Shown one piece after another: positions 45,915-53,758 of a stretch of DNA of 64,000 nt. The notes under the pieces are model-generated. The model was not told the DNA's origin. It worked only from the letters and a program-made list of their open reading frames with translations, and ran no database searches. The position numbers and the translations under genes were made by a program. The stretch comes from CAWHNT01 sp963830775 (GTDB lineage Bacteria > Pseudomonadota > Alphaproteobacteria > Geminicoccales > Geminicoccaceae): assembly GCA_963830775.1 (NCBI GenBank), contig CAWHNT010000042.1, forward strand, positions 1-64,000, read 5' to 3'. Positions within the stretch are counted from its first letter, which is position 1. Every line of letters begins with the position of its first letter.

Positions 45915-46532
45915 ATGGGGCGCCATCGCGAATTCTGCACCGAGAAGGCCCTCGACGCGGCGCTGTGCGTCTTCTGGCGGAAGGGCTACGAGGGTACCTC
46001 CTACGCCGACCTGACCGAGGCTACCGGCGTCGAGAGGCCCGCCCTCTATTCCGCGTTCGGCAACAAGGAAGCGCTCTTCCGCCAGGCCCTGGCCCGCTAT
46101 GACGAGCGCTACCTGGGCTACATCCCGGAGGCGCTTCAGCTACCCACGGCGCGCCAGGTCGCCGCGCACTTCCTGCGTGGTGCGGTCGAGATCACCACGC
46201 GCTATCCCGACCGCACCGGCTGCTTTGGCGTCAACGGCGTCCTGGCGGGCTCGGACGATGCCGAACCCATCCGCCAGGCCCTGATCGAGTATCGGGCCGC
46301 CGGCGAAGCTGCGCTTCGCGAGCGGTTCGAGAGGGCAAAGGCAGAAGGTGATCTTCCGGAAACTGCCGACTGCGCGACCCTGGCCGCGTACGTCATGGCG
46401 GTGGCGCACGGCCTGGCGGTGCAGGCGAAAGCGGGTTTCCGTCGTGAAGTTCTCCAGGCGGCGGCCGAGCAGGCCTTGGCTGGCTGGCCAGCGGATGCCC
46501 GCTCACGTCAGGCAGCCGCTCATGGTTCTTGA
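45915..46532 (+). CDS. TetR/AcrR-family transcriptional regulator
   Basis: 205 residues. The helix-turn-helix region reads EKALDAALCVFWRKGYEGTS, then YADLTEATGVERPALYSAFGNKEALF. The C-terminal domain contains PDRTGCFGVNGVLAGSDD, with the Gly-Cys common in the TetR subgroup that controls oxidoreductases (compare YxaF/LmrA- or AcrR-like proteins with C-terminal TetR_C_16-type domains). Likely represses itself and the SDR at 44991. Confidence 0.88.
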   Translation: MGRHREFCTEKALDAALCVFWRKGYEGTSYADLTEATGVERPALYSAFGNKEALFRQALARYDERYLGYIPEALQLPTARQVAAHFLRGAVEITTRYPDRTGCFGVNGVLAGSDDAEPIRQALIEYRAAGEAALRERFERAKAEGDLPETADCATLAAYVMAVAHGLAVQAKAGFRREVLQAAAEQALAGWPADARSRQAAAHGS

Positions 46533-46655
46533 GCTAGGAGAAGCTGGCCGGGCGGCAGGATCGTCCGCTCAGGGTCGCATGCACTACGGCGTCCAGTGGA
46601 TCGCGCCCAACGCTTGGTTCCCGCGGTTGTGGTGCCGGCCAGCAAGGGAAATGGC

Positions 46656-47895
46656 TCAGGCAACTTCCCTCAGGCCTACGGCGGGCTCAAGGGCCTGCCG
46701 CATGGTCGCGCAGTACCAGTCGACGAACTCCGCTACGCCGGCCTCATCATCGGGCGCGTAGGGGCCAGGTTGGTAGGCGGGCGAGCCGATGCCGCGCTGG
46801 TTCTCCTCCACAATGCGGCGGTCCTGGTCGTTGGTCGCCCGCCACACCCGGGTGAGGTCCTCGATGCTGTAGTCGACGCCTTCGACGGCGTCCTTGTGGA
46901 CCAGCCAGCGGGTCGTCAGCTCGGTCTCCCGCGGTCCCAGCGGCAGCACGCGGAAGGTCACCGCATGGTCGGCAAGGATGTGAACTCCAGACCGAGGGAT
47001 AGTGGTACAGCATGAGGGTGCCGATCTGGCCCTCGCCGATCTCGGCCAGCGACCGGCCGACCGCGGCGGCGCCGGTCATGGTGTAGCTCACTGCGTCGCC
47101 GACCAGCGGCATGCGCACGACGCGGTGCCCGCCGTCGGCCGAAATCTCGAACCGGAAGGGCAGGCCCGCCCGCTCGCAGCGGTCCCAGAGCGCCGCGATC
47201 GCGGGGTGTTGCGCCGCGCGCCCGGCGCCGACGATGGCGGCCGCCTCGGGGAACGTCCGGCACAGCTCGGGATGGTTGGCGGTGCAGTGATAGCACTCGC
47301 GGTTGTTCTCCCAGACCAGCTTCCAGTTGCCCCTCTCGACGATCGTCTCCTCGTGCGCGACCTTGGCCTCGCCCAGCCGGTGCGGGGCGAGGTAGGGCTC
47401 GACCAGGGTATGGAAGGGCTCGAAGTCGGGCGCCTCGTCGGCGACGCAGACGAAGATGAACCCGCCGACGCTGCGGGCATGAACGCGTCCGAGGCGGTAA
47501 GGGCTCGGATCGAACCCCTCGCCCATGTGGCGGCCCCGGATGAGCCGACCGTCGAGGCCGTAGCTCCATTGGTGATAAGGGCAAACGAGCCGCGCGGCCC
47601 TGCCCTTGGCCGCCGTGCAGACCCGGGAGCCGCGGTGCCGACAGGTGTTGTGGAAGGCAAGGACCTCGCCGTCGTCGGAGCGCAGCACAATGATCGGATA
47701 GTCGCCGATCTGCATGGTGAAATAATGGCCGCGCGCCGGGATCTCGCAGTCATGGCCCGCGAACAGCCAGCTGCGATGAAAGATCGTCTCGCGATCCAGG
47801 CGGAGGAAGTCGGGATCGGTATAGAACGGCTGCGGCAGGCTGAAGCCAGCCCGGCGCCGGTCCAGCTGGTCGATCATCCGCGCACGAGTGTCCAT
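46656..47895 (-). CDS. Rieske non-heme iron oxygenase alpha subunit, GbcA-like
   Basis: About 412 residues. Rieske [2Fe-2S] ligands: CRHRGSRVC (Cys, His) and CPYHQWSY (Cys, His). The catalytic domain has NNRECYHCTANHPELC with the two mononuclear-iron His residues. The start SLPQPFYTDPDFLRLDRETIF resembles glycine betaine/stachydrine monooxygenases (GbcA). A one-base excess near 46985 separates PSVW from SHILADHAVTFRVLPLGP; the joined sequence ends at 46656. A reductase partner is not encoded nearby. Start at 47895 (MDTRARM) preferred over 47928. O-/N-demethylation of a quaternary amine is plausible. Confidence 0.8.
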
Positions 47896-48127
47896 GCCGC
47901 TGCTTATCCACTTCGCCTCGGGGCGCATCGCGGCCGCGCCGGCACCTCAAACGCTTGCCCACAAAGCATAGCGGATCGCTGACGTGCGCTCCACGGGCGT
48001 CCGCTTCATGCGCGGTTGCGACATCGAGGCTCGATGATCCGAGGGAGTGGCCTCCGCGGCAGCACGGCTCGCGTTCAGACCATCACCAAGCGACGTCGGT
48101 CCGGGCGGCGGGCGGGGACCTCGGTCC

Positions 48128-48802
48128 TCACTCCCGCCGCACGCCCAGCTCATCCAGGTGCAGCATGAGCATGGCCGGGTCGTCGTAGACGCGGTAGGCG
48201 CCGGCACGCTCCAGCTCCTCGGTGCCGTAGCCGCCGGAGAGGAGGCCGATGCCCAGCACACCGGCGCGGCGGGCGGCCAGCATGTCCCAGACGCTGTCGC
48301 CGACCACGAAGACGTCCTCGGCGACCACGTCCAGGCGGTCGATGGCGGCCAGGAAGAGGTCGGGGTCGGGCTTGGCGTGGGCGACCTGGTCGCGGGTGAC
48401 GATGGGGACGGACTTGGGCACGCCCAGGCGCTCGAGGACGGGGCCGGCGGTCTCGATCCGGCCGCTGGTGGCGATGGCCCAGGGGCAGCCGACCTCGGTG
48501 AGGTGGGCCAGGAGGGCCGTGGTGCCGGGGAGCGGGCGGACGTCGCCCTCGATGGCCTTGTAGTGGGCGGCGTGGCGCTGCTGCAGCTGCTCCAGGAGGG
48601 CGGCGTCGAGGTCGCGCTGCGTCTCGCGCAGGAGGGCGCGGGCGAAGAGGCCGCCGCTCATGCCGATCCGGCGGTGGATGCGCCAGACCGAGAGCTCGAT
48701 GCCGGTCTCCTGGAGCGCCCGGTGCCAGGCCAGGACGTGCTGGTAGACGCTGTCGACCAGCGTGCCGTCGAGATCGAAGACGAGGGCCGTCCGGCGTGGC
48801 AT
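48128..48802 (-). CDS. HAD-superfamily phosphatase
   Basis: 224 residues. HAD motif I FDLDGTLVDSV with the nucleophile Asp, motif II IATSGR, motif III Lys in AHAKPDPDLF, motif IV VGDSVWDMLAA. The cap is of the C1 type, as in phosphoglycolate phosphatase and beta-phosphoglucomutase. Substrate is unknown. It lies 23 bp after tag on the same strand. Confidence 0.85.
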   Translation of the reverse strand: MPRRTALVFDLDGTLVDSVYQHVLAWHRALQETGIELSVWRIHRRIGMSGGLFARALLRETQRDLDAALLEQLQQRHAAHYKAIEGDVRPLPGTTALLAHLTEVGCPWAIATSGRIETAGPVLERLGVPKSVPIVTRDQVAHAKPDPDLFLAAIDRLDVVAEDVFVVGDSVWDMLAARRAGVLGIGLLSGGYGTEELERAGAYRVYDDPAMLMLHLDELGVRRE

Positions 48803-48825
48803 CGGGGGTACTCCGGGAGGTGGCC

Positions 48826-49458
48826 TCAACGGGGCCGCACGAAGCGCTGGCGGTCCGCCTCGGCCTCGGCGCGGACGGCACAGCCTTCGATATGGTCGTT
48901 CACGAGGCCCATGGCCTGCATGAAGGCGTAGACCGTGGTCGGGCCGACGAACGACCAGGAGCGGCGCTTCAGCTCGCGGCTGAGTGCTGTCGATTCCGCG
49001 GTCTTGGCGAGGGTCAGGAGCGTGGCGTGGTCGAGGTTCGCCGGCCGGCTCGCGGCCAGGGGCTCGAAGCGCCAGACGAAGGCCGCGAGCGAGCCTGCCT
49101 CCTGGACGAGGTCGCCGGCGCGGCGGGCGTTGTTGAGGACGGATTCGATCTTGCCGCGGTGGCGGACGATGCCGGCGTCGGTGAGCAGGCGGGCGACCTC
49201 GGCCTCACCCCAGCGGGCAAGCTCCGAGCAGTCGAAGCCGGCGAAGGCGGCGCGGAAGGCCGGGCGCTTGTTGAGGATGGTCCGCCAGCTCAGGCCGGAC
49301 TGGAAGCCCTCGAGGCAGAGCTTCTCGAACAGGCGGCGGTCGTCGAGGACGGGGCGGCCCCATTCCTGGTCGTGGTAGGCCTGCATCACGGGATCGGAGC
49401 CGGCCCAGGCGCAGCGGAGGCGGCCGTCCGCGCCGGCGGTCAGGCCGTTGGCCGCCAT
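48826..49458 (-). CDS. tag: DNA-3-methyladenine glycosylase I
   Basis: 210 residues. Family blocks: RCAWAGSDPVMQAYHDQEWGRP, FEKLCLEGFQSGLSWRTIL, RGKIESVLNNARR, and SFVGPTTVYAFMQAMGLVNDH. Tag removes 3-methyladenine from alkylated DNA and contains a zinc held by N- and C-terminal Cys/His residues, consistent with the Cys in RCAW and the late His. Full length. Confidence 0.92.
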   Translation of the reverse strand: MAANGLTAGADGRLRCAWAGSDPVMQAYHDQEWGRPVLDDRRLFEKLCLEGFQSGLSWRTILNKRPAFRAAFAGFDCSELARWGEAEVARLLTDAGIVRHRGKIESVLNNARRAGDLVQEAGSLAAFVWRFEPLAASRPANLDHATLLTLAKTAESTALSRELKRRSWSFVGPTTVYAFMQAMGLVNDHIEGCAVRAEAEADRQRFVRPR

Positions 49459-49475
49459 CGGTGCCGCCTCGGTGC

Positions 49476-50084
49476 TCAGAAGTGCAGCCCGCCGCCCAGG
49501 CCCCAGCCGCCGCCGCTGCCGACGCCGACACCCAGGGAGACGCCGGGGAAGCCGTAGTAGGAGTTGCCGGTACGGCCGGGGAAGAGACGGTCCATGCTGG
49601 CGGTGATCAGCCGGTCGGCCGCAGCCAGGTCGGCTGCCTCGGCGGTAGCGGTGGTGTCGGCGACGGGGCGCGGGCCGTCGCAGAAGATGGCGTGCAGCTT
49701 CGGCGGACCGGGTGGCAGGGGACCGTGCGGTGCCGTGCCGGCGCAGACGGCGGCCGGACCGTCGGTGGCCTCCTCGAAGCGGAAGACGAGCCGGCGCTGG
49801 GCGGAGCCCATGCCGTAGGGGCTGGGCGTGAAGCTGGCGTTCAGCCAGGTGCCGGCCTGACTGGCGATCCGGGCCACCTCGGTGACCCCGCCGGTGAACA
49901 CCGGCGGCACGCTGTCGACCTCGATCGGCACCGGCCCTGCGGCTGCCGCGGCCACGAGCTGGCCGCGCGCGGCGGAGGGGTCGGCGTCGGCACCGGTGCG
50001 CACGCTGGGGCCGCCGCAGGCGGCGAGGGTCACGGCCAGGATGCCGAGCGCCAGGGCACGTGTAGGAACGAGCTCATGCTGCAT
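49476..50084 (-). CDS. DUF4136-like lipoprotein
   Basis: 202 residues. Signal peptide with lipobox LAVTLAACGG (Cys about residue 23). Later SPYGMGSAQRRLVFRFEEATDG and a Gly-rich end VSLGVGVGSGGGWGLGGGLH, as in DUF4136 lipoproteins. Function unknown; envelope location is predicted. Preceded by the dehydrogenase gene 44 bp away on the same strand. Confidence 0.65.
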   Translation of the reverse strand: MQHELVPTRALALGILAVTLAACGGPSVRTGADADPSAARGQLVAAAAAGPVPIEVDSVPPVFTGGVTEVARIASQAGTWLNASFTPSPYGMGSAQRRLVFRFEEATDGPAAVCAGTAPHGPLPPGPPKLHAIFCDGPRPVADTTATAEAADLAAADRLITASMDRLFPGRTGNSYYGFPGVSLGVGVGSGGGWGLGGGLHF

Positions 50085-50128
50085 CGCGACCGGAACCTCC
50101 CCGACAAGAGCGCCCAGCCGCGCCTTCA

Positions 50129-51044
50129 CTAGCGGGTCGGGACCGGGATCTCGCCGCGATAGTCGTAGAAGCCGCGCTTGACCTTGCGCCCGAGCCAGCC
50201 GGCCTCGACGTACTTCACGAGCAACGGACAGGGCCGGTACTTGCTGTCGGCGAGCCCCTCGTAGAGCACATGCATGATCGAGAGGCAGGTGTCGAGGCCG
50301 ATGAAATCGGCGAGCTCCAGGGGCCCCATCGGGTGGTTGGCGCCGAGCTTCATCGCGGTGTCGATGCTCTCGACCGTGCCCACGCCCTCGTAGAGCGTGT
50401 AGACCGCCTCGTTGATCATCGGCAGGAGGATGCGGTTGACGATGAAGGCCGGGAAGTCCTCGGCCGTGACCGAGGTCTTGCCCAGCTTCTCGGCCAGGGC
50501 CTTGATCGCCCGGTAGGTGTCCTCCTCGGTGGCGATCCCCCGGATCAGCTCGACCAGCTTCATGGCCGGGACCGGGTTCATGAAGTGCATGCCGATGAAG
50601 CGCTCGGGCCGGTCGGTCGAGGCTGCAAGGCGGGTGATCGAGATCGAGGAGGTGTTGGTGGCGATGATGGCGTCGGGGCGGAGATGCGGCAGCAGGCTCT
50701 GCAGGATCTGCTTCTTCAGAATCCTCCTTCTCGACCGCGGCCTCGATCACGAGCTCGCAGTCGCGGCAGAGCTCGGGCGAGAGGCCGGTCTCGATCCGCT
50801 CCAGGGCCGCGCGCTTGGCTTCCTGGCTGACGCGGCCCTTGGCGATCGCCTTGTCGAGGAAGCCCTCGATCCGGGCCAGCGCCATCTCCAGCTGCGGTGC
50901 GGCCACGTCGACGAGCCGGACCTCGTAGCCAGCACTGGCCGCCACCTCGGCGATGCCGGAGCCCATCTGGCCGGCACCCAGCACGCCGATGGTCCGGATC
51001 TCCGGGATCGGCGGGTAGTCCTTGCGGGCGTAGGTGGTGGCCAT
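50129..51044 (-). CDS. 3-hydroxybutyryl-CoA dehydrogenase
   Basis: About 305 residues. NAD motif GVLGAGQMGSGIA, catalytic region NTSSISITRLAAS, GMHFMNPVPAMKLVE with the catalytic His, and the C-terminal domain NRILLPMINEAVYTLYEGV. A one-base excess near 50715 separates EAAVEKED from LKKQILQSLLPHL. Oxidises (S)-3-hydroxyacyl-CoA to 3-oxoacyl-CoA. It follows etfA by 11 bp, forming the electron-transfer/fatty-acid oxidation block. Confidence 0.87.
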
Positions 51045-51055
51045 GCCGATGCGTC

Positions 51056-51997
51056 TCAGCCTTTCGCCTGCTTGAGCTCCTGGGTGAGCTCCGGGATGAG
51101 CTTGAAGAGGTCGCCCACCAGGCCGTAGTCGGCGACCTGGAAGATCGGCGCCTCCTCGTCCTTGTTGATGGCGACGATCACCTTGCTGTCCTTCATCCCC
51201 GCCAGATGCTGGATGGCACCCGAGATGCCGACGGCGATGTAGAGCTCCGGGGCCACGATCTTGCCGGTCTGGCCCACCTGCCAGTCGTTGGGGGCGTAGC
51301 CGGCGTCGACGGCCGCGCGCGAGGCGCCGACGGCGGCACCGAGCACGGAGGCCAGGCCCTCCAGCAGGTGGAAGTTCTCGGCCGAGCCCATGGCCCGCCC
51401 GCCCGAGACCACGACCCGGGCGGCGGTGAGGTCCGGGCGCTCGCCGCCGCTGACCTCGCGGCCCAGCACCTTGGCGGCCTCGCTGGCCGGCACGGCCTCG
51501 GCACTCACCAGCTCGGCACTGCCACCCTCGGCGGGAGCGGCCTCGAAGGCGGTGGTGCGGACGGTGATGACGCGCTTGGCGTCGACGCTCTTGACCGTCG
51601 CCAGCGCGTTGCCGGCGTAGACGTAGCGCTTGAAGGTGTCCGGGCCCTCGACGGCGACGATGTCGCTGATCTGGGCCACGTCGAGCCTGGCGGCCACGCG
51701 CGGCATCACGTTGCGGCCGAAGGTGGTCGAGGCCGCGAGCAGGTGGTCGTAGGCCGGGGCCAGGGCCAGGAGCAGCTCGGCGAGCGTCTCGGCCGTGGGC
51801 TCGGCCAGGGCCGGCGCATCGGCGTGCAGGACCTTCGTCACACCCTGGACCTGGGTGGCGGCACTGGCCACGACACCGGCCCCCGAGCCGGCGACGAGCA
51901 GGTGGATATCGCCCAGGGGCCGGGCCGCCGTCACCGCGTGCAGCGTGCCCTTGTCGAGCGCCTTGCCGTCATGCTGGGCGAGGATCAGGGCCGGCAT
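51056..51997 (-). CDS. etfA: Electron transfer flavoprotein alpha subunit
   Basis: 313 residues. The FAD-binding C-terminal domain is clear: RVVVSGGRAMGSAENF, GASRAAVDAGYAPNDWQVGQTG, ELYIAVGISGAIQHLAGM and INKDEEAPIFQVADYGLVGD. It shuttles electrons from acyl-CoA dehydrogenases, such as the one at 32093, to ETF-quinone oxidoreductase. The start overlaps the etfB stop by one base, coupling their translation. Confidence 0.95.
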   Translation of the reverse strand: MPALILAQHDGKALDKGTLHAVTAARPLGDIHLLVAGSGAGVVASAATQVQGVTKVLHADAPALAEPTAETLAELLLALAPAYDHLLAASTTFGRNVMPRVAARLDVAQISDIVAVEGPDTFKRYVYAGNALATVKSVDAKRVITVRTTAFEAAPAEGGSAELVSAEAVPASEAAKVLGREVSGGERPDLTAARVVVSGGRAMGSAENFHLLEGLASVLGAAVGASRAAVDAGYAPNDWQVGQTGKIVAPELYIAVGISGAIQHLAGMKDSKVIVAINKDEEAPIFQVADYGLVGDLFKLIPELTQELKQAKG

Positions 51998-52743
51998 CAG
52001 ATCACCCCCGCCTCTTGCTTCAGCTTCGCCACCAGCTCCTGGACCGAGCCGACCTTCACGCCGGCCTGGCGCTTGGCCGGCTCCTCGAAGCGCAGATAGT
52101 GCAGCCTGGGGGCCACATCGACGCCGAGCTGGTCGGGCTTCATGATGTCGACCGGCTTCTTCTTGGCCTTCATGATGTTGGGCAGCGAGGCATAGCGCGG
52201 CTCGTTGAGGCGCAGGTCGACGGTGATCACGGCCGGCAGGGTCACCTCCAGGCGCTCGATGCCCTCGTCGACCTCGCGCGCGGCCACGGCCTTGCCGTCC
52301 TTGACCTCGAGCTTGGAGACGAAGGTGGCCTGCGGCCAGCCCAGGAGGGCTGCCAGCATCTGCCCGGTCTGGTTGCTGTCGTCGTCGATCGCCTGCTTGC
52401 CCAGGAGGATCAGGCCCGGCTGCTCCTTGTCGGCGATCGCCTTGAAGAGCTTGGCCACCGCCAGCGGCTGGAGGTCCTGGCCCTCGACCAGGATGGCCCG
52501 GTCGGCACCCATGGCAAGCGCGGTGCGCAGGGTCTCCTGCGACTTGGGCTCGCCCATGGAGACGGCCACGACCTCGGTGGCGACCCCCCGTTCCTTGAGC
52601 CGGATCGCCTCCTCGCAGGCGATCTCGTCGAACGGGTTCATCGACATCTTCACGTTCGCGATGTCGACCCCGCTGCCATCGGCCTTGACCCGGACCTTGA
52701 CGTTGTAGTCGACCACGCGCTTCACGCCGACCAGAAGCTTCAT
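51997..52743 (-). CDS. etfB: Electron transfer flavoprotein beta subunit
   Basis: 248 residues from ATG 52743. Typical blocks: KLLVGVKRVVDYNVKVRVK, NPFDEIACEEAIRLKE, the recognition-loop region, LGKQAIDDDSNQTGQMLAALLGWPQATF, and RYASLPNIMKAKKKPVD. It binds AMP and contacts dehydrogenases. The upstream palindrome at 52808-52822 may control the etfB-etfA-hbd unit. Confidence 0.95.
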   Translation of the reverse strand: MKLLVGVKRVVDYNVKVRVKADGSGVDIANVKMSMNPFDEIACEEAIRLKERGVATEVVAVSMGEPKSQETLRTALAMGADRAILVEGQDLQPLAVAKLFKAIADKEQPGLILLGKQAIDDDSNQTGQMLAALLGWPQATFVSKLEVKDGKAVAAREVDEGIERLEVTLPAVITVDLRLNEPRYASLPNIMKAKKKPVDIMKPDQLGVDVAPRLHYLRFEEPAKRQAGVKVGSVQELVAKLKQEAGVI

Positions 52744-52807
52744 CGGTGCCACCGTCACGATCTTATGGGACGCGGGGCTGCTCTCCCCGTCGCCGTTCGG
52801 CCCGCCA

Positions 52808-52822
52808 TTGTGCGACGCACAA
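52808..52822. promoter_or_regulatory. Palindrome TTGTGCGACGCACAA before etfB
   Basis: Perfect 7-bp arms around one central base, 65 bp before the etfB start in the 129-bp gap. It contains TGC-N3-GCA, the form reported for PhaR, the PHA-responsive repressor of alphaproteobacteria. Other regulators could use the same symmetry; the link is only suggestive. Confidence 0.5.
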
Positions 52823-52872
52823 ATATGGCGATTAGGCCCGTGTCACCCGCTTGTCAACGAGAGGAGGCCGGG

Positions 52873-53433
52873 TCAGCGGGTGGCACCCGGCTCCCACAAA
52901 ACGTCCCCTCCCTGCCCGTTGAGCGCGCGCGAGAGGACGAAGAGATGGTCCGACAGCCGGTTGAGATAGCGCAAGGCGGTCGGGCTCACCGGCTCCGTTT
53001 CCATGAGCTCGGTGAGCAGGCGCTCGGCCCTGCGGACCACGGTCCGGGCCAGATGGAGGTGGGCGCTGGCCGGCGAGCCGCCCGGCAGCACGAACGAGGT
53101 CAGCGGGGCCAGCTCCTCGTTCATGGCGTCGATCTCGCGCTCCAGGCGCTCGACCTGACCGTCGGTGACGCGCAGGCGCTTGGGGTCCTCTCCGTCGTCG
53201 CCCGGTCGGCACAGCTCAGCACCCAGATCGAACAGCTCGTTCTGGATCCGGGCCAGCATCGCGTCGTTCTGGCCCTCGGTGTGCAGGCGGACGATGCCGA
53301 TGACGGCATTGGCCTCGTCGACCGTGCCGTAGGCCGCCACCCGCAGCGCGTGCTTGACCACCCGCGAGCCATCGCCCAGCGAGGTGCGCCCGGCGTCGCC
53401 GCCCTTGGTGTAGATGCGGGTGAGCGTGACCAA
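52873..53433 (-). CDS. PduO-type cob(I)alamin adenosyltransferase
   Basis: 186 residues. N-terminal RIYTKGGDAGRTSLGDGSRV, the ATP-binding motif, then VDEANAVIG and ARTVVRRAERLLTEL and NRLSDHLFVLSRALN. It makes adenosylcobalamin from cob(I)alamin and ATP, the cofactor of methylmalonyl-CoA mutase. Its place next to etfBA and hbd is typical for this group of bacteria and fits odd-chain or propionyl-CoA oxidation. Confidence 0.93.
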   Translation of the reverse strand: MVTLTRIYTKGGDAGRTSLGDGSRVVKHALRVAAYGTVDEANAVIGIVRLHTEGQNDAMLARIQNELFDLGAELCRPGDDGEDPKRLRVTDGQVERLEREIDAMNEELAPLTSFVLPGGSPASAHLHLARTVVRRAERLLTELMETEPVSPTALRYLNRLSDHLFVLSRALNGQGGDVLWEPGATR

Positions 53434-53443
53434 TGGGGCGGCC

Positions 53444-53635
53444 TCAGGACTGGGTGAGGAGGAGCAGGCCCAGCAGCATAACGGCCACGAGCTGCAGGCT
53501 GACGCGGGCGCGCATCAGCTTGTTGCCGTAGCGCTCGTTGAAGCTCCCGCCGCGCAGGAAGCCGGCGACACCCACCAGCAGCACGATGACGGTGGCCAGC
53601 ATGGCGAACAGCATGAGGACGGCGATCAGGTTCAT
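53444..53635 (-). CDS. Small HIG1-domain twin-transmembrane protein
   Basis: 63 residues: two membrane helices (LIAVLMLFAMLATVIVLLVGVAGFL and LQLVAVMLLGLLLL) joined by a short loop FNERYGNKLMRARV, the HIG1-like QIRQ-region equivalent. Related mitochondrial proteins modulate cytochrome oxidase. It lies 10 bp upstream of the adenosyltransferase on the same strand, a conserved alphaproteobacterial neighbour pair. Confidence 0.82.
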   Translation of the reverse strand: MNLIAVLMLFAMLATVIVLLVGVAGFLRGGSFNERYGNKLMRARVSLQLVAVMLLGLLLLTQS

Positions 53636-53758
53636 CCAGGGTCCTGTCCGGTCGGGTCGATCCGCGTTCCTTGAGTACAGATATAGGTTGCCGCTGCCGC
53701 TGCCGAAGGCGGCGGCTCGTCTCAGAGGTGCCGGCCAGCCTTAACGGGTTTTTAGGCG

